Positions 34,810 through 45,211 of a DNA stretch of 64,000 nt are shown one piece after another; position 1 is the first letter of the stretch; every line of letters begins with the position of its first letter. Source of the DNA: Chondromyces crocatus (lineage in GTDB: Bacteria > Myxococcota_A > Polyangia > Polyangiales > Polyangiaceae); contig NZ_CP012159.1 of assembly GCF_001189295.1 (NCBI RefSeq), positions 744,001-808,000 on the forward strand, in the 5' to 3' direction. Under the pieces are notes generated by a model. That model was given only the letters and a program-made list of their open reading frames with translations, searched no databases and was not told the DNA's origin. A program made the position numbers and the translations under genes.

Positions 34810-35199
34810 ATGCCCGTCTCGCGCGTGACCGTCTCCCCTGCCGCCGCGGCGCTCATCCGAGAGCTGCACGGTGAGAACGGAGAGCTGCTGTTCCATCAGT
34901 CTGGCGGCTGCTGCGATGGCAGCGCGCCGATGTGCTACCCGCGCAAGGAGTTCCGTGTAGGCGGGCAGGACGTGCTGCTCGGCGAGATCGAGGGCTGCCC
35001 CGTCTACATCGGGGCAGCGCAGTTCGAGTACTGGAAGCACACGCAGATCGAGATCGACGTCGTCCCCGGTCGCGGGAGCGGGTTCTCCCTGGAAGCCCCC
35101 CGGGGGGTGCGTTTCCTCACGCGCTCCCGGATCTTCAGCGACGCCGAGCTGGCCGAGCTGGAGCAAGAAGGCCCACCCCCCCGCGGCCAGAGTCTTTGA
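34810..35199 (+). CDS. DUF779 family protein
   Basis: A protein of 129 residues with the family's HQSGGCCDGSAPMCYP block (Cys pairs that may bind a metal) and IGAAQFEYWKHTQIEIDV. Its biochemical role is unknown, but the gene is almost always next to an aldehyde or alcohol dehydrogenase, as here. ATG 34810 was preferred over ATG 34804 because it lies 7 bases from GGAGG (34798-34802). Confidence 0.9.
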   Translation: MPVSRVTVSPAAAALIRELHGENGELLFHQSGGCCDGSAPMCYPRKEFRVGGQDVLLGEIEGCPVYIGAAQFEYWKHTQIEIDVVPGRGSGFSLEAPRGVRFLTRSRIFSDAELAELEQEGPPPRGQSL

Positions 35200-35202
35200 A
35201 GC

Positions 35203-35220
35203 AGGGGCCTGGCGGCCCCT
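35203..35220 (+). terminator. Hairpin after the DUF779 gene
   Basis: AGGGGCC and GGCCCCT form a perfect 7-bp stem with loop TGGC, starting 4 bases after the stop codon. There is no U tract, but position and stability fit a transcript end. It forms the left part of a 39-base repeat (35204-35242). Confidence 0.55.
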
Positions 35221-35242
35221 ACGCTCCCGTTGGTCGCTACCC
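35204..35242 (+). repeat. 39-base dispersed repeat downstream of a stop codon (copy B)
   Basis: Partner of 25363-25401 (31 of 39 bases identical, no gaps). Here the GGGGCC/GGCCCC hairpin is intact and is followed by TACGCTCCCGTTGGTCGCTA. Confidence 0.55.
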
Positions 35243-35424
35243 GCTCTCGTGGGTCGCTGCCGGCTGCACATGACCCATCCGACATCTCGGGAGAATCCGA
35301 GCCCGCTCGTCACGAGCCCAGCTCGCTCGGCAGAGTTACGCCCTGTCGTGCGTGGAGACGCATTTTCTTTTTGCGCATCTACCCATCCCCTGATGTATGT
35401 TCCCGCTCCCCTTTGGGGCACCTT

Positions 35425-35511
35425 GGAGAGGTGGCCGAGTGGCTGAAGGCACACGCTTGCTAAGCGTGCGATCGGGAAACTGATCCGCGGGTTCGAATCC
35501 CGCCCTCTCCG
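35425..35511 (+). tRNA. tRNA-Ser (anticodon GCT)
   Basis: An 87-base class II tRNA. Acceptor arms GGAGAGG (35425-35431) and CCTCTCC (35504-35510) pair fully; G35511 is the discriminator and no CCA is encoded. The anticodon arm CACGC-TTGCTAA-GCGTG gives anticodon GCT (AGC/AGU codons). A long variable arm and GGGTTCGAATCCC T arm are present. Confidence 0.97.
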
Positions 35512-35681
35512 CAAACTGTCAGCGTGACGTGGAAGAGCGTCGGGAACGCTGGGGGAAGCGAGCTGGAGACGTCGCCTCCGAGGCCATCGGAGGGGGATCT
35601 CGCCGTGCTGGTGCATCGCGCCCGTCGGTGAACTGATGGAGAGCGGCCACCTCGTCGCGTCGGCGCTCCGCACGCATCAAG

Positions 35682-35755
35682 GCCGCGCAGCGCGTGGTCA
35701 GGACGAGGCCGCGCAGCGCGTGGTCAGGACGAGGCCGCGCAGCGCGTGGTCAGGA
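35682..35755. repeat. 26-bp tandem repeat, 2.8 copies
   Basis: Units start at 35682, 35708 and 35734, each reading GCCGCGCAGCGCGTGGTCAG plus 6 more bases; the third is cut after 22. The first two full copies are identical, so the expansion looks recent. It lies between tRNA-Ser and the end of the response regulator gene. Confidence 0.85.
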
Positions 35756-35808
35756 AAGCGTGGCGTGTCCGAGCGTGTCGATGGCCTGACGAGGCGCGCC
35801 GCTGCGGA

Positions 35809-37191
35809 TCAGGCGACGCGTGAGCGCAGCAGCCGGCTCTGGAGGAACTGGTAGATGACCTTCACGGCGTCGAAGGAGCCGGCGGAGCTCTCCTTGATGA
35901 CCTCGCTGACGGTGCGCGTGCCGTTCACCGCGGCAAGGACGAGCTGCTCGGCGCGGGTGAGCTTCTCCGAGCCGAGGGCCTCGCGGGCCATCTGGTCGAC
36001 GACGACCACCGAGTCCCAGAGGATCGTGCCCTCCATCAGGCGCCACTCGTCGACGCGGCGGAAGCCTTCGAGCAAGAGCGCGGAGATGCCCAGGCCGAGC
36101 CGCGCGGCCTCGGCTTCGGGGCGGAAGTCTTCGCGGGTGAAGGTGAAGCGGCCGTAGGGCCAGCGGAGCATCTCGTAGACCAGCTCACTGGACTGCCGCG
36201 TCAGCGCGTCGATCAGGTCTTCCTTCTTCGCGAGGCCCGCGTCGACGATGGCCTGACCCACGGGGGCGCCGTACTTGCGCTCCTTCAGCACCTTGTCGAG
36301 CTGCTCGCGCGTGACCAGGCCGCGCTCGATGAAGTAGCGGCCGAGCCGGAATTCGTCGGCCGTCCCGCGCGAGGCCACGTAGTCGACGAGGCCCTGCCGC
36401 ACGAAGATGGTCACCGTCATCTTGCTGTTGAAGACGCGGAGCACGCCACTCTGGCGCTGGAGCTGGAGGAGCTGCAGCACCTCGGCGAGGGGGACGGCCG
36501 AGATGTCGCCGCTCATGACCTCCTTGAGGTCCTGGCCCGGATCGACGTCCCGGAGGGCCCGGGAGAGCTGCGCCACCACGTCCGGGGTCATCGCCGAGGC
36601 GATGGCTTGCATGAGGCCGGCCTCCGAGCTGCGGGCCTCGGGCGGCACGGAGAGCAGGGCCGGGGTGAGCACCGTCGCGAGCTGGTGGGCGAGTTCGATG
36701 CCGGCGCGCTGCTTGAGCTGCCGCGGCATCATGCTCGGGCGGATGCTCTCGGCGATGGTGTCCTCGTCGGGCATCGCCTGGCCTTCGGGGACGGGGCGGG
36801 CGCGGCCTTCGGCCGTCTTGGCCAGCGCGCCCTCGACCACCGCCACCAGGGCGCGGGCGTCGAAGGGCTTGGTGATCGCGTCGACGGCGCCCGTCTGCTG
36901 GACGAACTGGCCGCGGATCTTGTCGCCCTTGGCGCTCATCAGCACCACCGGCAGGTTCCGGTGGGCGGGGTTCGAGCGCAGCTCCCGGCAGAAGGCGTAG
37001 CCGTTCATGCGGGGCATCACGAAGTCGAGCAGGACGAGGTCGAACTTCGGGCCCTTCTTGATCTGCTCGATGCCGGCGAGGCCGTCGCGGGCCACGAACG
37101 GCTCGTAGCCATGGCGTGACAGGATCGCGCTGACGACCTTGAGGATCGTCGGACTGTCATCGACCACGAGGACGCGCGCCTGGGTATCCAT
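35809..37191 (-). CDS. Response regulator with DUF4388 (PatA-like) domain
   Basis: A protein of 460 residues. Residues 1-125 form a receiver domain: acidic pair Asp11-Asp12, phosphoacceptor Asp56 in LLDFVMP and Lys in ITKPFD. From about residue 215 the DUF4388 module begins (SGDISAVPLAEVLQLLQLQ, GVLRVF, GLVDYVAS). It is followed by a helical region like the type II secretion E N-terminal (RLGRYFIERGLVTREQL) and a C-terminal helical tail. Such proteins probably work through protein contacts in gliding or polarity networks. No kinase gene is adjacent. Confidence 0.9.
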   Translation of the reverse strand: MDTQARVLVVDDSPTILKVVSAILSRHGYEPFVARDGLAGIEQIKKGPKFDLVLLDFVMPRMNGYAFCRELRSNPAHRNLPVVLMSAKGDKIRGQFVQQTGAVDAITKPFDARALVAVVEGALAKTAEGRARPVPEGQAMPDEDTIAESIRPSMMPRQLKQRAGIELAHQLATVLTPALLSVPPEARSSEAGLMQAIASAMTPDVVAQLSRALRDVDPGQDLKEVMSGDISAVPLAEVLQLLQLQRQSGVLRVFNSKMTVTIFVRQGLVDYVASRGTADEFRLGRYFIERGLVTREQLDKVLKERKYGAPVGQAIVDAGLAKKEDLIDALTRQSSELVYEMLRWPYGRFTFTREDFRPEAEAARLGLGISALLLEGFRRVDEWRLMEGTILWDSVVVVDQMAREALGSEKLTRAEQLVLAAVNGTRTVSEVIKESSAGSFDAVKVIYQFLQSRLLRSRVA

Positions 37192-37293
37192 GGCGGAAAC
37201 CGGAGCTACCCTACCAGAAGTGCTCGGGCTGGAACCAGAAAGCCCCGACGAAAAGGCCGATGCGCGGATCCCCGGGCGCCGGGCGTCAGGCCT

Positions 37294-37620
37294 TCACTCT
37301 TCGCAAAGTTCTTTGGCTTCGAGCGCGGCGAGGGCGAGGGCGCAGTCGGAACCCGGTGGATCCTGCGTCCCGTCGGTGAAATCTGGCGGGGCGATGCAGG
37401 TGCGGGTGGTGATGAAGATCTCGTCGAAGGCCGAGTGCCAGCAGCGCGGTTCGTTGCAAGGCTCGGGCTCGGGGCCGTTGAGAACGTCGACCAGCCGGGA
37501 GGGCCCGAGGCACTCCTCGTCGGGATCATACTGCTGCGCCATGAAGCCGTAGGGCTGGAGGGCCGGCTCGCACGCGAGGAGGCCGAGGGAGCACAGCACG
37601 ACGAGGAGGGGGGGCCGCAT
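37294..37620 (-). CDS. Small Cys-containing lipoprotein
   Basis: A protein of 108 residues from ATG 37620. The signal peptide MRPPLLVVLCSLGLLAC ends in lipobox L-L-A-C (Cys17). The mature part has six further Cys (for example ECLGPS, PCNEPRCWHSAFDEIF), probably paired as disulfides. It starts 5 bp after the aspS stop on the same strand, so it may be translated from the aspS mRNA. Function is unknown. Confidence 0.8.
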   Translation of the reverse strand: MRPPLLVVLCSLGLLACEPALQPYGFMAQQYDPDEECLGPSRLVDVLNGPEPEPCNEPRCWHSAFDEIFITTRTCIAPPDFTDGTQDPPGSDCALALAALEAKELCEE

Positions 37621-37625
37621 GGCGC

Positions 37626-39554
37626 TCAGCCGGGGTTCTGGAAGGTGCTCTTCACCTGCAGCTCGGCGAGCTGGGCTGCGTCGACGACCACCGGCGCGCC
37701 GGTGAGCTGGTCGGTTCCCTGGTTGGTCTTGGGGAAGGGGATCACGTCGCGAAGGGTCGGCGCGCCCGTGAGGAGCATGGCGGTCCGGTCCATGCCGAGG
37801 GCGATGCCGCCGTGGGGCGGCGCGCCGCTGCGGAGCGCGTCGAGGAGGAAGCCGAACTTTTCGCGGGCCTCCTCGTCGTCGATGCCCAGGGTCTTGAAGA
37901 CGCGGGCCTGGACGTCGGGGTCGTGGAGCCGGATGGAGCCGCCGCCGATCTCGAAGCCGTTGAGCACGAGGTCGTAGCGGTAGCACTCGACGCGGGCCGG
38001 GTCGCTCTCGAGCAGCGGGATGTGCTCGTCGACGGGGCGGGTGAAGGCGTGGTGCGCGGCGGCCCAGCGGCCGGTGTCCTCGTCGTGCTCGAAGAGCGGG
38101 GGGTTCGTGACCCAGAGCAAGCGCCACTGGTCGCCGTGGCCGTACTCGGGGATGAGGCCCATCCTCTTGGCGATGTCGACGCGGAGCTTGGCCATGACGG
38201 TGTGCACGACCGCGGTCTTGCCGAACTGGAAGCAGATGACGTCGCCAGCCTTGGCGCCGACGGCCTCGTTGATTTTCTGCCGCGCCTCGGGGGTGATGGA
38301 CTTGGCGAGCGGCGACTGGGTCCAGGAGCCGTCCTCCGCGACCTTGGCGCGGGCGAGGCCCTTGAAGCCCTTGATCTCCTTGAGGCCGCGCTCCAGCTCT
38401 TCGAGCTGGGGGCGCGAGAAGTTGGCGCTCGCCGGGATGACGAGGGCCTTGACGATCTCGGCGGGGACCTCGCGCCGGTACTGTCCCCCGCTGAACTTCT
38501 GCGCGATGTCGGCCCAGAAGGAGACGCCGCCGCCACCTTGCTCGATGATCAGCTCGGTGAGGTCGGTGTGCTCCAGGCCGAAGCGGAGGTCGGGCTTGTC
38601 GTTGCCGTAGCGGGCCATGGACTCGGCGAAGGGCAGCCGGGGGAAGTGGCCGTCCGGGTAGAGCGCGCGCAGGTCCTTCTTCAGCACGTCCTCGAAGATG
38701 GAGAAGACGAGGCCCTCGATGAGGGAGAAGACGTCGTCCTGGTTCACGAACGACAGCTCGACGTCGATCTGGGTGAACTCGGGCTGCCGGTCGAGGCGGA
38801 GGTCCTCGTCGCGGAAGCACTTCACGATCTGGAAGTAGCGGTCGAAGCCGGCGACCATGAAGAGCTGCTTGTAGAGCTGGGGGCTCTCCGCGAGCGCGTA
38901 GAACTTGCCTGGGGACAGGCGCGAAGGGACGAGGAAGTTGCGCGCGCCGCCGGGCGTGTACTTCACGAGGAAGGGGGTCTCGAGTTCGAGACACCCCTGG
39001 TCCGAGAGGTAGTTCCGGGTGACACGGTTGATGTCGTGGCGCATGCGCAGGGTGCGCTGGAGCGAGGTGCGCCGCAGATCGATGTAGCGGTTGGCGAGGC
39101 GGATCTCCTCGCGGGTGTCGAGGTCGTCGGTGATCTCGAAGGGCGGGGTCTCGGCGCGATTGAAGACGACGGCCTCGATGACGATGACCTCGACCTCGCC
39201 GGTGGGCAGCTTGGGGTTCTTGTTGGCGCCGCGGGAGACCACGATGCCACGGACGCCGATGACCCACTCGCCGCGCACTTGCTCGGCGAGGTGGTGGGCC
39301 TCCTTGACGTGGCAGAGTTCGGCGTCGGCGATCGCGGTGCCGCGGCGCGCCGTCCAGATGTCGGCCTTGGCGTACTCGGGATCGAACACGAGCTGCGCGA
39401 TGCCCTCGCGGTCGCGGATGTCGATGAACACGCAGCCGCCGTGATCGCGGCGGCTGCCGACCCAGCCGAAGAGGACGACCTCGTTGCCGATGTCCGAGGC
39501 GCGCAGGTCGCCGCAGCGGTGCGTCCTCTTGAGCTCGTCGATGAAACGGGACAC
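37626..39554 (-). CDS. aspS: Aspartyl-tRNA synthetase
   Basis: Class II synthetase of 642 residues that charges tRNA-Asp (or tRNA-Asp and tRNA-Asn). The N-terminal OB fold begins RTHRCGDLRASDIG. Motif 2 is YFQIVKCFRDEDLRLDRQPEFTQ-like (split here as FRDEDLRLDRQPEFTQID). The bacterial GAD insertion and motif 3 (GIALGMDRTAMLL) are present. GTG 39554 was preferred to the longer frame because the homologous sequence starts there. Whether it is discriminating cannot be told by eye. Confidence 0.95.
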   Translation of the reverse strand: MSRFIDELKRTHRCGDLRASDIGNEVVLFGWVGSRRDHGGCVFIDIRDREGIAQLVFDPEYAKADIWTARRGTAIADAELCHVKEAHHLAEQVRGEWVIGVRGIVVSRGANKNPKLPTGEVEVIVIEAVVFNRAETPPFEITDDLDTREEIRLANRYIDLRRTSLQRTLRMRHDINRVTRNYLSDQGCLELETPFLVKYTPGGARNFLVPSRLSPGKFYALAESPQLYKQLFMVAGFDRYFQIVKCFRDEDLRLDRQPEFTQIDVELSFVNQDDVFSLIEGLVFSIFEDVLKKDLRALYPDGHFPRLPFAESMARYGNDKPDLRFGLEHTDLTELIIEQGGGGVSFWADIAQKFSGGQYRREVPAEIVKALVIPASANFSRPQLEELERGLKEIKGFKGLARAKVAEDGSWTQSPLAKSITPEARQKINEAVGAKAGDVICFQFGKTAVVHTVMAKLRVDIAKRMGLIPEYGHGDQWRLLWVTNPPLFEHDEDTGRWAAAHHAFTRPVDEHIPLLESDPARVECYRYDLVLNGFEIGGGSIRLHDPDVQARVFKTLGIDDEEAREKFGFLLDALRSGAPPHGGIALGMDRTAMLLTGAPTLRDVIPFPKTNQGTDQLTGAPVVVDAAQLAELQVKSTFQNPG

Positions 39555-39796
39555 AGGTGACCTCGAGAAGAGAGTTGAAAGGGGCGCCGAATGTAGCCCA
39601 AGCACCTCGGGCTGGGATCACTCCTTCTCGACCTCGGGCGTGGGTTTCGGGGGGCAGGTGAGAGGAAGCTCCGCGCCGGGCAGATCGCCGCCGGGGCGCG
39701 TGGGGGCCGCGCCGGTCGGGGCGGGAGCGGGTGACCCCGAGCCGGCTGGTGGCGCAAAGACATGCGGGAATTTGGCCCGCGCAGGTGGACTCTGGC

Positions 39797-41728
39797 ATGG
39801 CGGGCGAGGTGCATCCGGAGTCGAAGCGGTGCTGGGTCGATCGGGCGCTGTGTGTCATGGCCACGGCGCTGCCCTTCGCGCTGGCCCTCACGCGGGCAGC
39901 CTCCGCCGGGCAGTGGCGCGACGATCTCTCGTCGGTGCGTGATCTCGGGCTCGTGGCCGTCGGGGTCGGGGGTGGGCTGTCGACGGCCATCACCCAGGCG
40001 CTGGCGATGATCCCGCTCGGCCCGAGGACGTTCCGCGCGGCCCTCGGCTCTGCGCTCGCGCTCGGGCTGGCTGCGCGGTTGCTCTACGGGCTGGTGCGGG
40101 ATCTGCTGGTCGCCTCCGCGCAGGCGGCGCCTGGGGGGTCGTTCCTCTCCCGGATCGGGCTCGCGGGGCGGAGCGGTGGCAGCCCGCGTTTGGCGTCGCT
40201 GTTCGCGGCCATCGCGACGCTGACGGCCGCCCTCTCGCCGACCTGGCAACGCGAGGGGACGGTGGGTGGGGGCGCCATGATCGCAACGGCAGGGGCGCTG
40301 GCGGCGATCCGCCTCGCGCAGCAGGCCGTCGCCCACGGGCGAGCGCAGGCTCGGCCCTGGCTCGGCCTGGGGGTGCTGCTCGGCGGCATCGTGGCGGAGA
40401 GCCCGGCGGCAGGGCTGTCGGTGCTCGGGGCCCTCCTGGCGGTCATCGTGGCGACGCGTCCGAGCGCGCCCTGGGGGGCGCTCCCTTCGCGGCGCGTGCT
40501 CCTTACTGCGGCGGGCGCGGCCTCGCTCGTGGCGATGCTGCTGCTGGCGCCGCTCTTGCTCCGGCCGCTGGCGCCGCGGGCGTGGGCCGATCTCGGGCGC
40601 GCGCTGTCGTCCGAGCGGATGGCGGCGCTCGACATCGCGAGCGCGCAGACGGGCGCGCTGGCGGCGTGGGTCCGGGAGATGGGCGCCATCTCGCTGTTGA
40701 TCGCTGCGGCAGGTGCGGTGGTCGCCTTCGCGCGGGCGCCGTCGCGGCCCCTCATCGCGCCGCTGCTCGCGCTGCTCGTACTGGACTCCTTGCTGCCCGC
40801 ACGCGCCGCCGGCGTGCTCTCGGCGGATCCACTGACGGCGGTGCGGTCGCTCGCCGTGGTGGGCATCGCGGCCGGCTCGGCAGTCGGCGTGCAGGAGGCG
40901 GTGAACGCGCTGCTGCACGCGCGGGTCCCCCTCTCGCGCACGGCGGCGGTGCTGGTGGTGATGTTCCACGTGACCCTCGTCGCCCTCACCAGCGAGGAGG
41001 CCGGCTTTGCGGCCGATCGTGGCGAGCAGATGTCGGCCGAGGTGTGGGTGGACGAGGCGCTCGGGGGGCTCGAGCCGCGCGCGGCGATCCTGGTGCGGTC
41101 ACCGGCGATGGCGTGGCGCCTGTGGGCAGCGCGGCTCAGCCGGGGGGAGCGCCCGGACGTGCTGGTGATCCCGATCCCGCTGCTCAACCGGGGCCGGGTG
41201 GCGCTGAGCCTCCTCCTGCAAGAGCCGACGCTGGAGCCGCTGCTGCGGGATTTCGCGTTGACCGGGGAGCCGAGTGAGCTGGGCCTGTCGTCACTGGCCG
41301 ATGTGCGGCCGCTGCACGTGGAGCTGGATCGGAGCTGGTCCCGCAAGCTCTTGAGCCACCTCTCCGTCGACGGGCTGTGGCTGGAGTACGCTCCCGAACC
41401 GCTGGGACCGTCGGATCGAAAGCTCGCTGCGGCGGAGTCGGTGGTCCCGCTGCGGCGGACGCTGGCGGCCCTGAGCGAAGCGACCATGCCGGATGCGTCG
41501 ACGTCGGCCGTGCTCGCGGAGACCCTGCGTGGGCACTCCAGCGTCATCGGCATGCTGGGCGAGCGCGTGGTGGCGCAGACGTTCCTCGACACCACCCGAC
41601 AGCTCTCGGGGCAAGACCCGTTCGTCGTGGGACGGCCGATCCGGCTCGCGCAGACGGGCGTCCGTCAGGCGAGCGTCGCGCGGCGGCCCGTGGTCCCACG
41701 GCTCGTCGGGGCGGCGCGGCGCAGGTGA
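39797..41728 (+). CDS. Polytopic membrane protein (DUF2723-like)
   Basis: A protein of 643 residues. The first about 370 residues contain roughly eight to ten Ala/Leu-rich membrane helices, for example LLTAAGAASLVAMLLLAPLL and AGVLSADPLTAVRSLAVVGI. The C-terminal 250 residues are soluble, with ILVRSPAMAWRLWAARLSRG and VLVIPIPLL. The layout is like DUF2723 or glycosyltransferase-like envelope proteins that end in a periplasmic domain, but no catalytic motif is certain. ATG 39797 is chosen by the start of protein-like sequence. Confidence 0.72.
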   Translation: MAGEVHPESKRCWVDRALCVMATALPFALALTRAASAGQWRDDLSSVRDLGLVAVGVGGGLSTAITQALAMIPLGPRTFRAALGSALALGLAARLLYGLVRDLLVASAQAAPGGSFLSRIGLAGRSGGSPRLASLFAAIATLTAALSPTWQREGTVGGGAMIATAGALAAIRLAQQAVAHGRAQARPWLGLGVLLGGIVAESPAAGLSVLGALLAVIVATRPSAPWGALPSRRVLLTAAGAASLVAMLLLAPLLLRPLAPRAWADLGRALSSERMAALDIASAQTGALAAWVREMGAISLLIAAAGAVVAFARAPSRPLIAPLLALLVLDSLLPARAAGVLSADPLTAVRSLAVVGIAAGSAVGVQEAVNALLHARVPLSRTAAVLVVMFHVTLVALTSEEAGFAADRGEQMSAEVWVDEALGGLEPRAAILVRSPAMAWRLWAARLSRGERPDVLVIPIPLLNRGRVALSLLLQEPTLEPLLRDFALTGEPSELGLSSLADVRPLHVELDRSWSRKLLSHLSVDGLWLEYAPEPLGPSDRKLAAAESVVPLRRTLAALSEATMPDASTSAVLAETLRGHSSVIGMLGERVVAQTFLDTTRQLSGQDPFVVGRPIRLAQTGVRQASVARRPVVPRLVGAARRR

Positions 41729-41826
41729 GCGTGGTCCCCGGGCGCGCGAGGGGGCTCTGCGCGGCTGGGGTCGTTCCGGAGGGATGAGCGTTGCGCCCCG
41801 GAGAGCGCTTCGTTCGCCGTCATGCG

Positions 41827-43997
41827 CTAGACGGCAGCCAGGGCGCTCCCACCGCGTGGATCTCTGAGCTCGGTGACGCGGATGGCCTTCACGCGCTGCT
41901 CGAACGCACGCGCCTCGGCCTCGGTGATCGCATGACCCCCGAACCGCGCGCTCAGGTAAATCTCGGTCAGCTCGAGGACCTCCTGCGCCAGCGGGTGCTC
42001 CAGGGCCTGGAGCAGCTCCGCGTGCTTGAGCGGAGGGACACCGGGGGAGCGAGGGATCCCCTGGACGCCCATGGCCGCGTCGAGCGCCTCGTAGAGGGAG
42101 GTCGCCAGGATCGCACTCGGCGAGCGCGCATCGGATTTGCGCCCCTCGCCGTCTCCGGCGCGGCTCCGGCGCCAGTGCCAGTAGAGCAGCCCTCCGCCAA
42201 CCGAGAGGACGAGGCCGATCACGAGGAATGCAGGGGAGCGGGACCAGCCGCCCGTCGGGCCGCGAGCACCACGTCGGTAGCGCGAGGTGAGCGTCTCGAA
42301 GAGGCTCACCTGCTGGTTGAGGTCGTAGCCGACGACGTGTCGATCCCACCGCTGGCTGGTGGCTTCGATGAGGTCCCGAAGGTAGGCCCACATTCCCTGG
42401 ACCTCGCTCTTCGGCGCGGCGTCGGCTGGCGGCGTGGGATCGAACGTCACCCAGCCTTTGCCATCGAGGAACACCTCGACCCAGGAGTGCGCGTCGCCCT
42501 GGCGCACGGCGTAGAAACGGCCGAAGCGGTTCCACGTTCCGCCCACGAAGCCGGTCACGTTGCGGGTGGGCACGTCCAGGGTGCGCAGCATGACCGCCAT
42601 GGCCGTGGAGTAGAACTCGCAGTGGCCGCGCTTCGACTCGAAGAGGAAGTGGTCGAGGGGCTGCGGATCCTTGCCGGAAGGCGAGGCGAGGTCGTAGCGG
42701 TAGTCGGTGCGGAGCCGCGCTTCGATGGCCTGGGCCTTGGCGGCCGGCTCCTTCGCGTCGCCCACCCACTCCTTGGCGAGATTGCGGATGCGCTGCGGAA
42801 GGTTGCGGGGGAGCTGAGTGTAGCGCTGACGATCGGCCTGGGTGACGCGCTGGAACGATGACCTCTTCTGCCGGGAGATGAATGCCTCGTAGGTGAGGCC
42901 GCGGTCGTCGAGCGGCTGGTAGCGGAACTCGCCCTCGGCTCCGCGAAAGGTCGCCGTCCCCGAGTCCATGCCGAGCTGACCGCGTGGCTTGAGCCGGAGG
43001 CCCGTGGCGTAGGGCGGGAGGAAGATGACCGGAGGATCGATGGGCTCGAGATCGATGCGCAGGACCGCGTCCATCGCAGGATCGGGGTAGCGCTCGCCTT
43101 CGAGTGCGACGAGGCCGGCGTCGGTGTCTGCCGGGCGCCTGAAGATCTCGCTCTGGGTCCAGGTCCGGCCGTCGTAGGCGTCGAGGGCGGTGCCGCGCAG
43201 ATGAAGGGTGACGCGCGGGGGCGGCGGGTCGGGGAGGCCGGGGACCTCGACCCGCATGGCGAGCTTGGGATCGCTGCGCAGCACGCCGACCACGCCGAGA
43301 TCGACCTTGCCGGAGAAGCCGATCATCCGCGGGGTGTTGCCGCGGTTGAGGAGGAGGAGCGACAGGCCGACCCGCGGGAAGATCAGGAACAGGATCGCGG
43401 TGAAGGCGAAGATGGGGATCGAGAGCAGGCAGGTGACGGCGAGGAAGGAGCGACCGACCACCCGCCGCGATCGGAGGATGCGGGGAACGTCGACCGGGAG
43501 CCCCGTGCGATCGCGCGCGCCCTGACGGTAGTTGCCCTCGACCTCGCGCCGGAGGTGGCTGAGCACCAGCGCGCCTGGCGCGACGATGAGCACGCCGATG
43601 AAGCACAGGCCGTAGCCGAGACCACCGCCGAGCACCGTCCCGGCGATGAGGTGCAAGAGCGCGAGCACGATGACCTGCTGGTCGTGCGCGGCGCCCTTGC
43701 GGGTGGCGAGGCGGATGACCTGCAGCGCCGCCGCGAACTCGACCAGCACGTCGAGCACGCTGGCGTCGGTGAAGATCACCCGGACGACCTGCGCGGCGAC
43801 GAGGAAGAGCAAGGCGCCCGTGTCCAGGTGGCGCAGCGCCGGGTGCCGTTGCCACGACTCGCGCACCATGAGGGCGAGGGCGAGGCCGATCAGGATGCCC
43901 CAGCTCACGTAGCGGTTGAAGGTGCCGCTCATCACCAGAGCGATGACGCCGAGCGCCGCGAGGGCGTCGGTCATGATCCGGTGGACGACGCCGAACC

Positions 43998-44001
<4 letters not shown>
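41827..44001 (-). CDS. TgpA-type transglutaminase-like membrane protein
   Basis: A protein of 724 residues. About six membrane helices occupy residues 10-200 (DUF3488-like). The periplasmic transglutaminase-like domain has the triad Cys461 in KRGHCEFYS, His in DAHSWVEVF and Asp in TFDPTPP. One further helix near residue 590 is followed by a cytoplasmic tail (DUF4129-like). It starts at GTG 44001, overlapping the DUF58 stop by 4 bases. With MoxR and DUF58 it forms a classic three-gene unit; substrates of TgpA proteins remain unclear. Confidence 0.9.
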
Positions 44002-45200
<1,199 letters not shown>

Positions 45201-45211
45201 CCCGTTGCTCC

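Noticed and set aside
37812-39560. Forward open frame of about 580 codons opposite aspS
   Set aside because: Antisense shadow of aspS with Glu/Val/Leu-biased composition and no domain.
41291-43855. Reverse open frame of about 850 codons overlapping the transglutaminase gene
   Set aside because: It is a shifted frame of the same strand with Arg/Pro/Gly bias; the real gene shows membrane helices and the catalytic triad.
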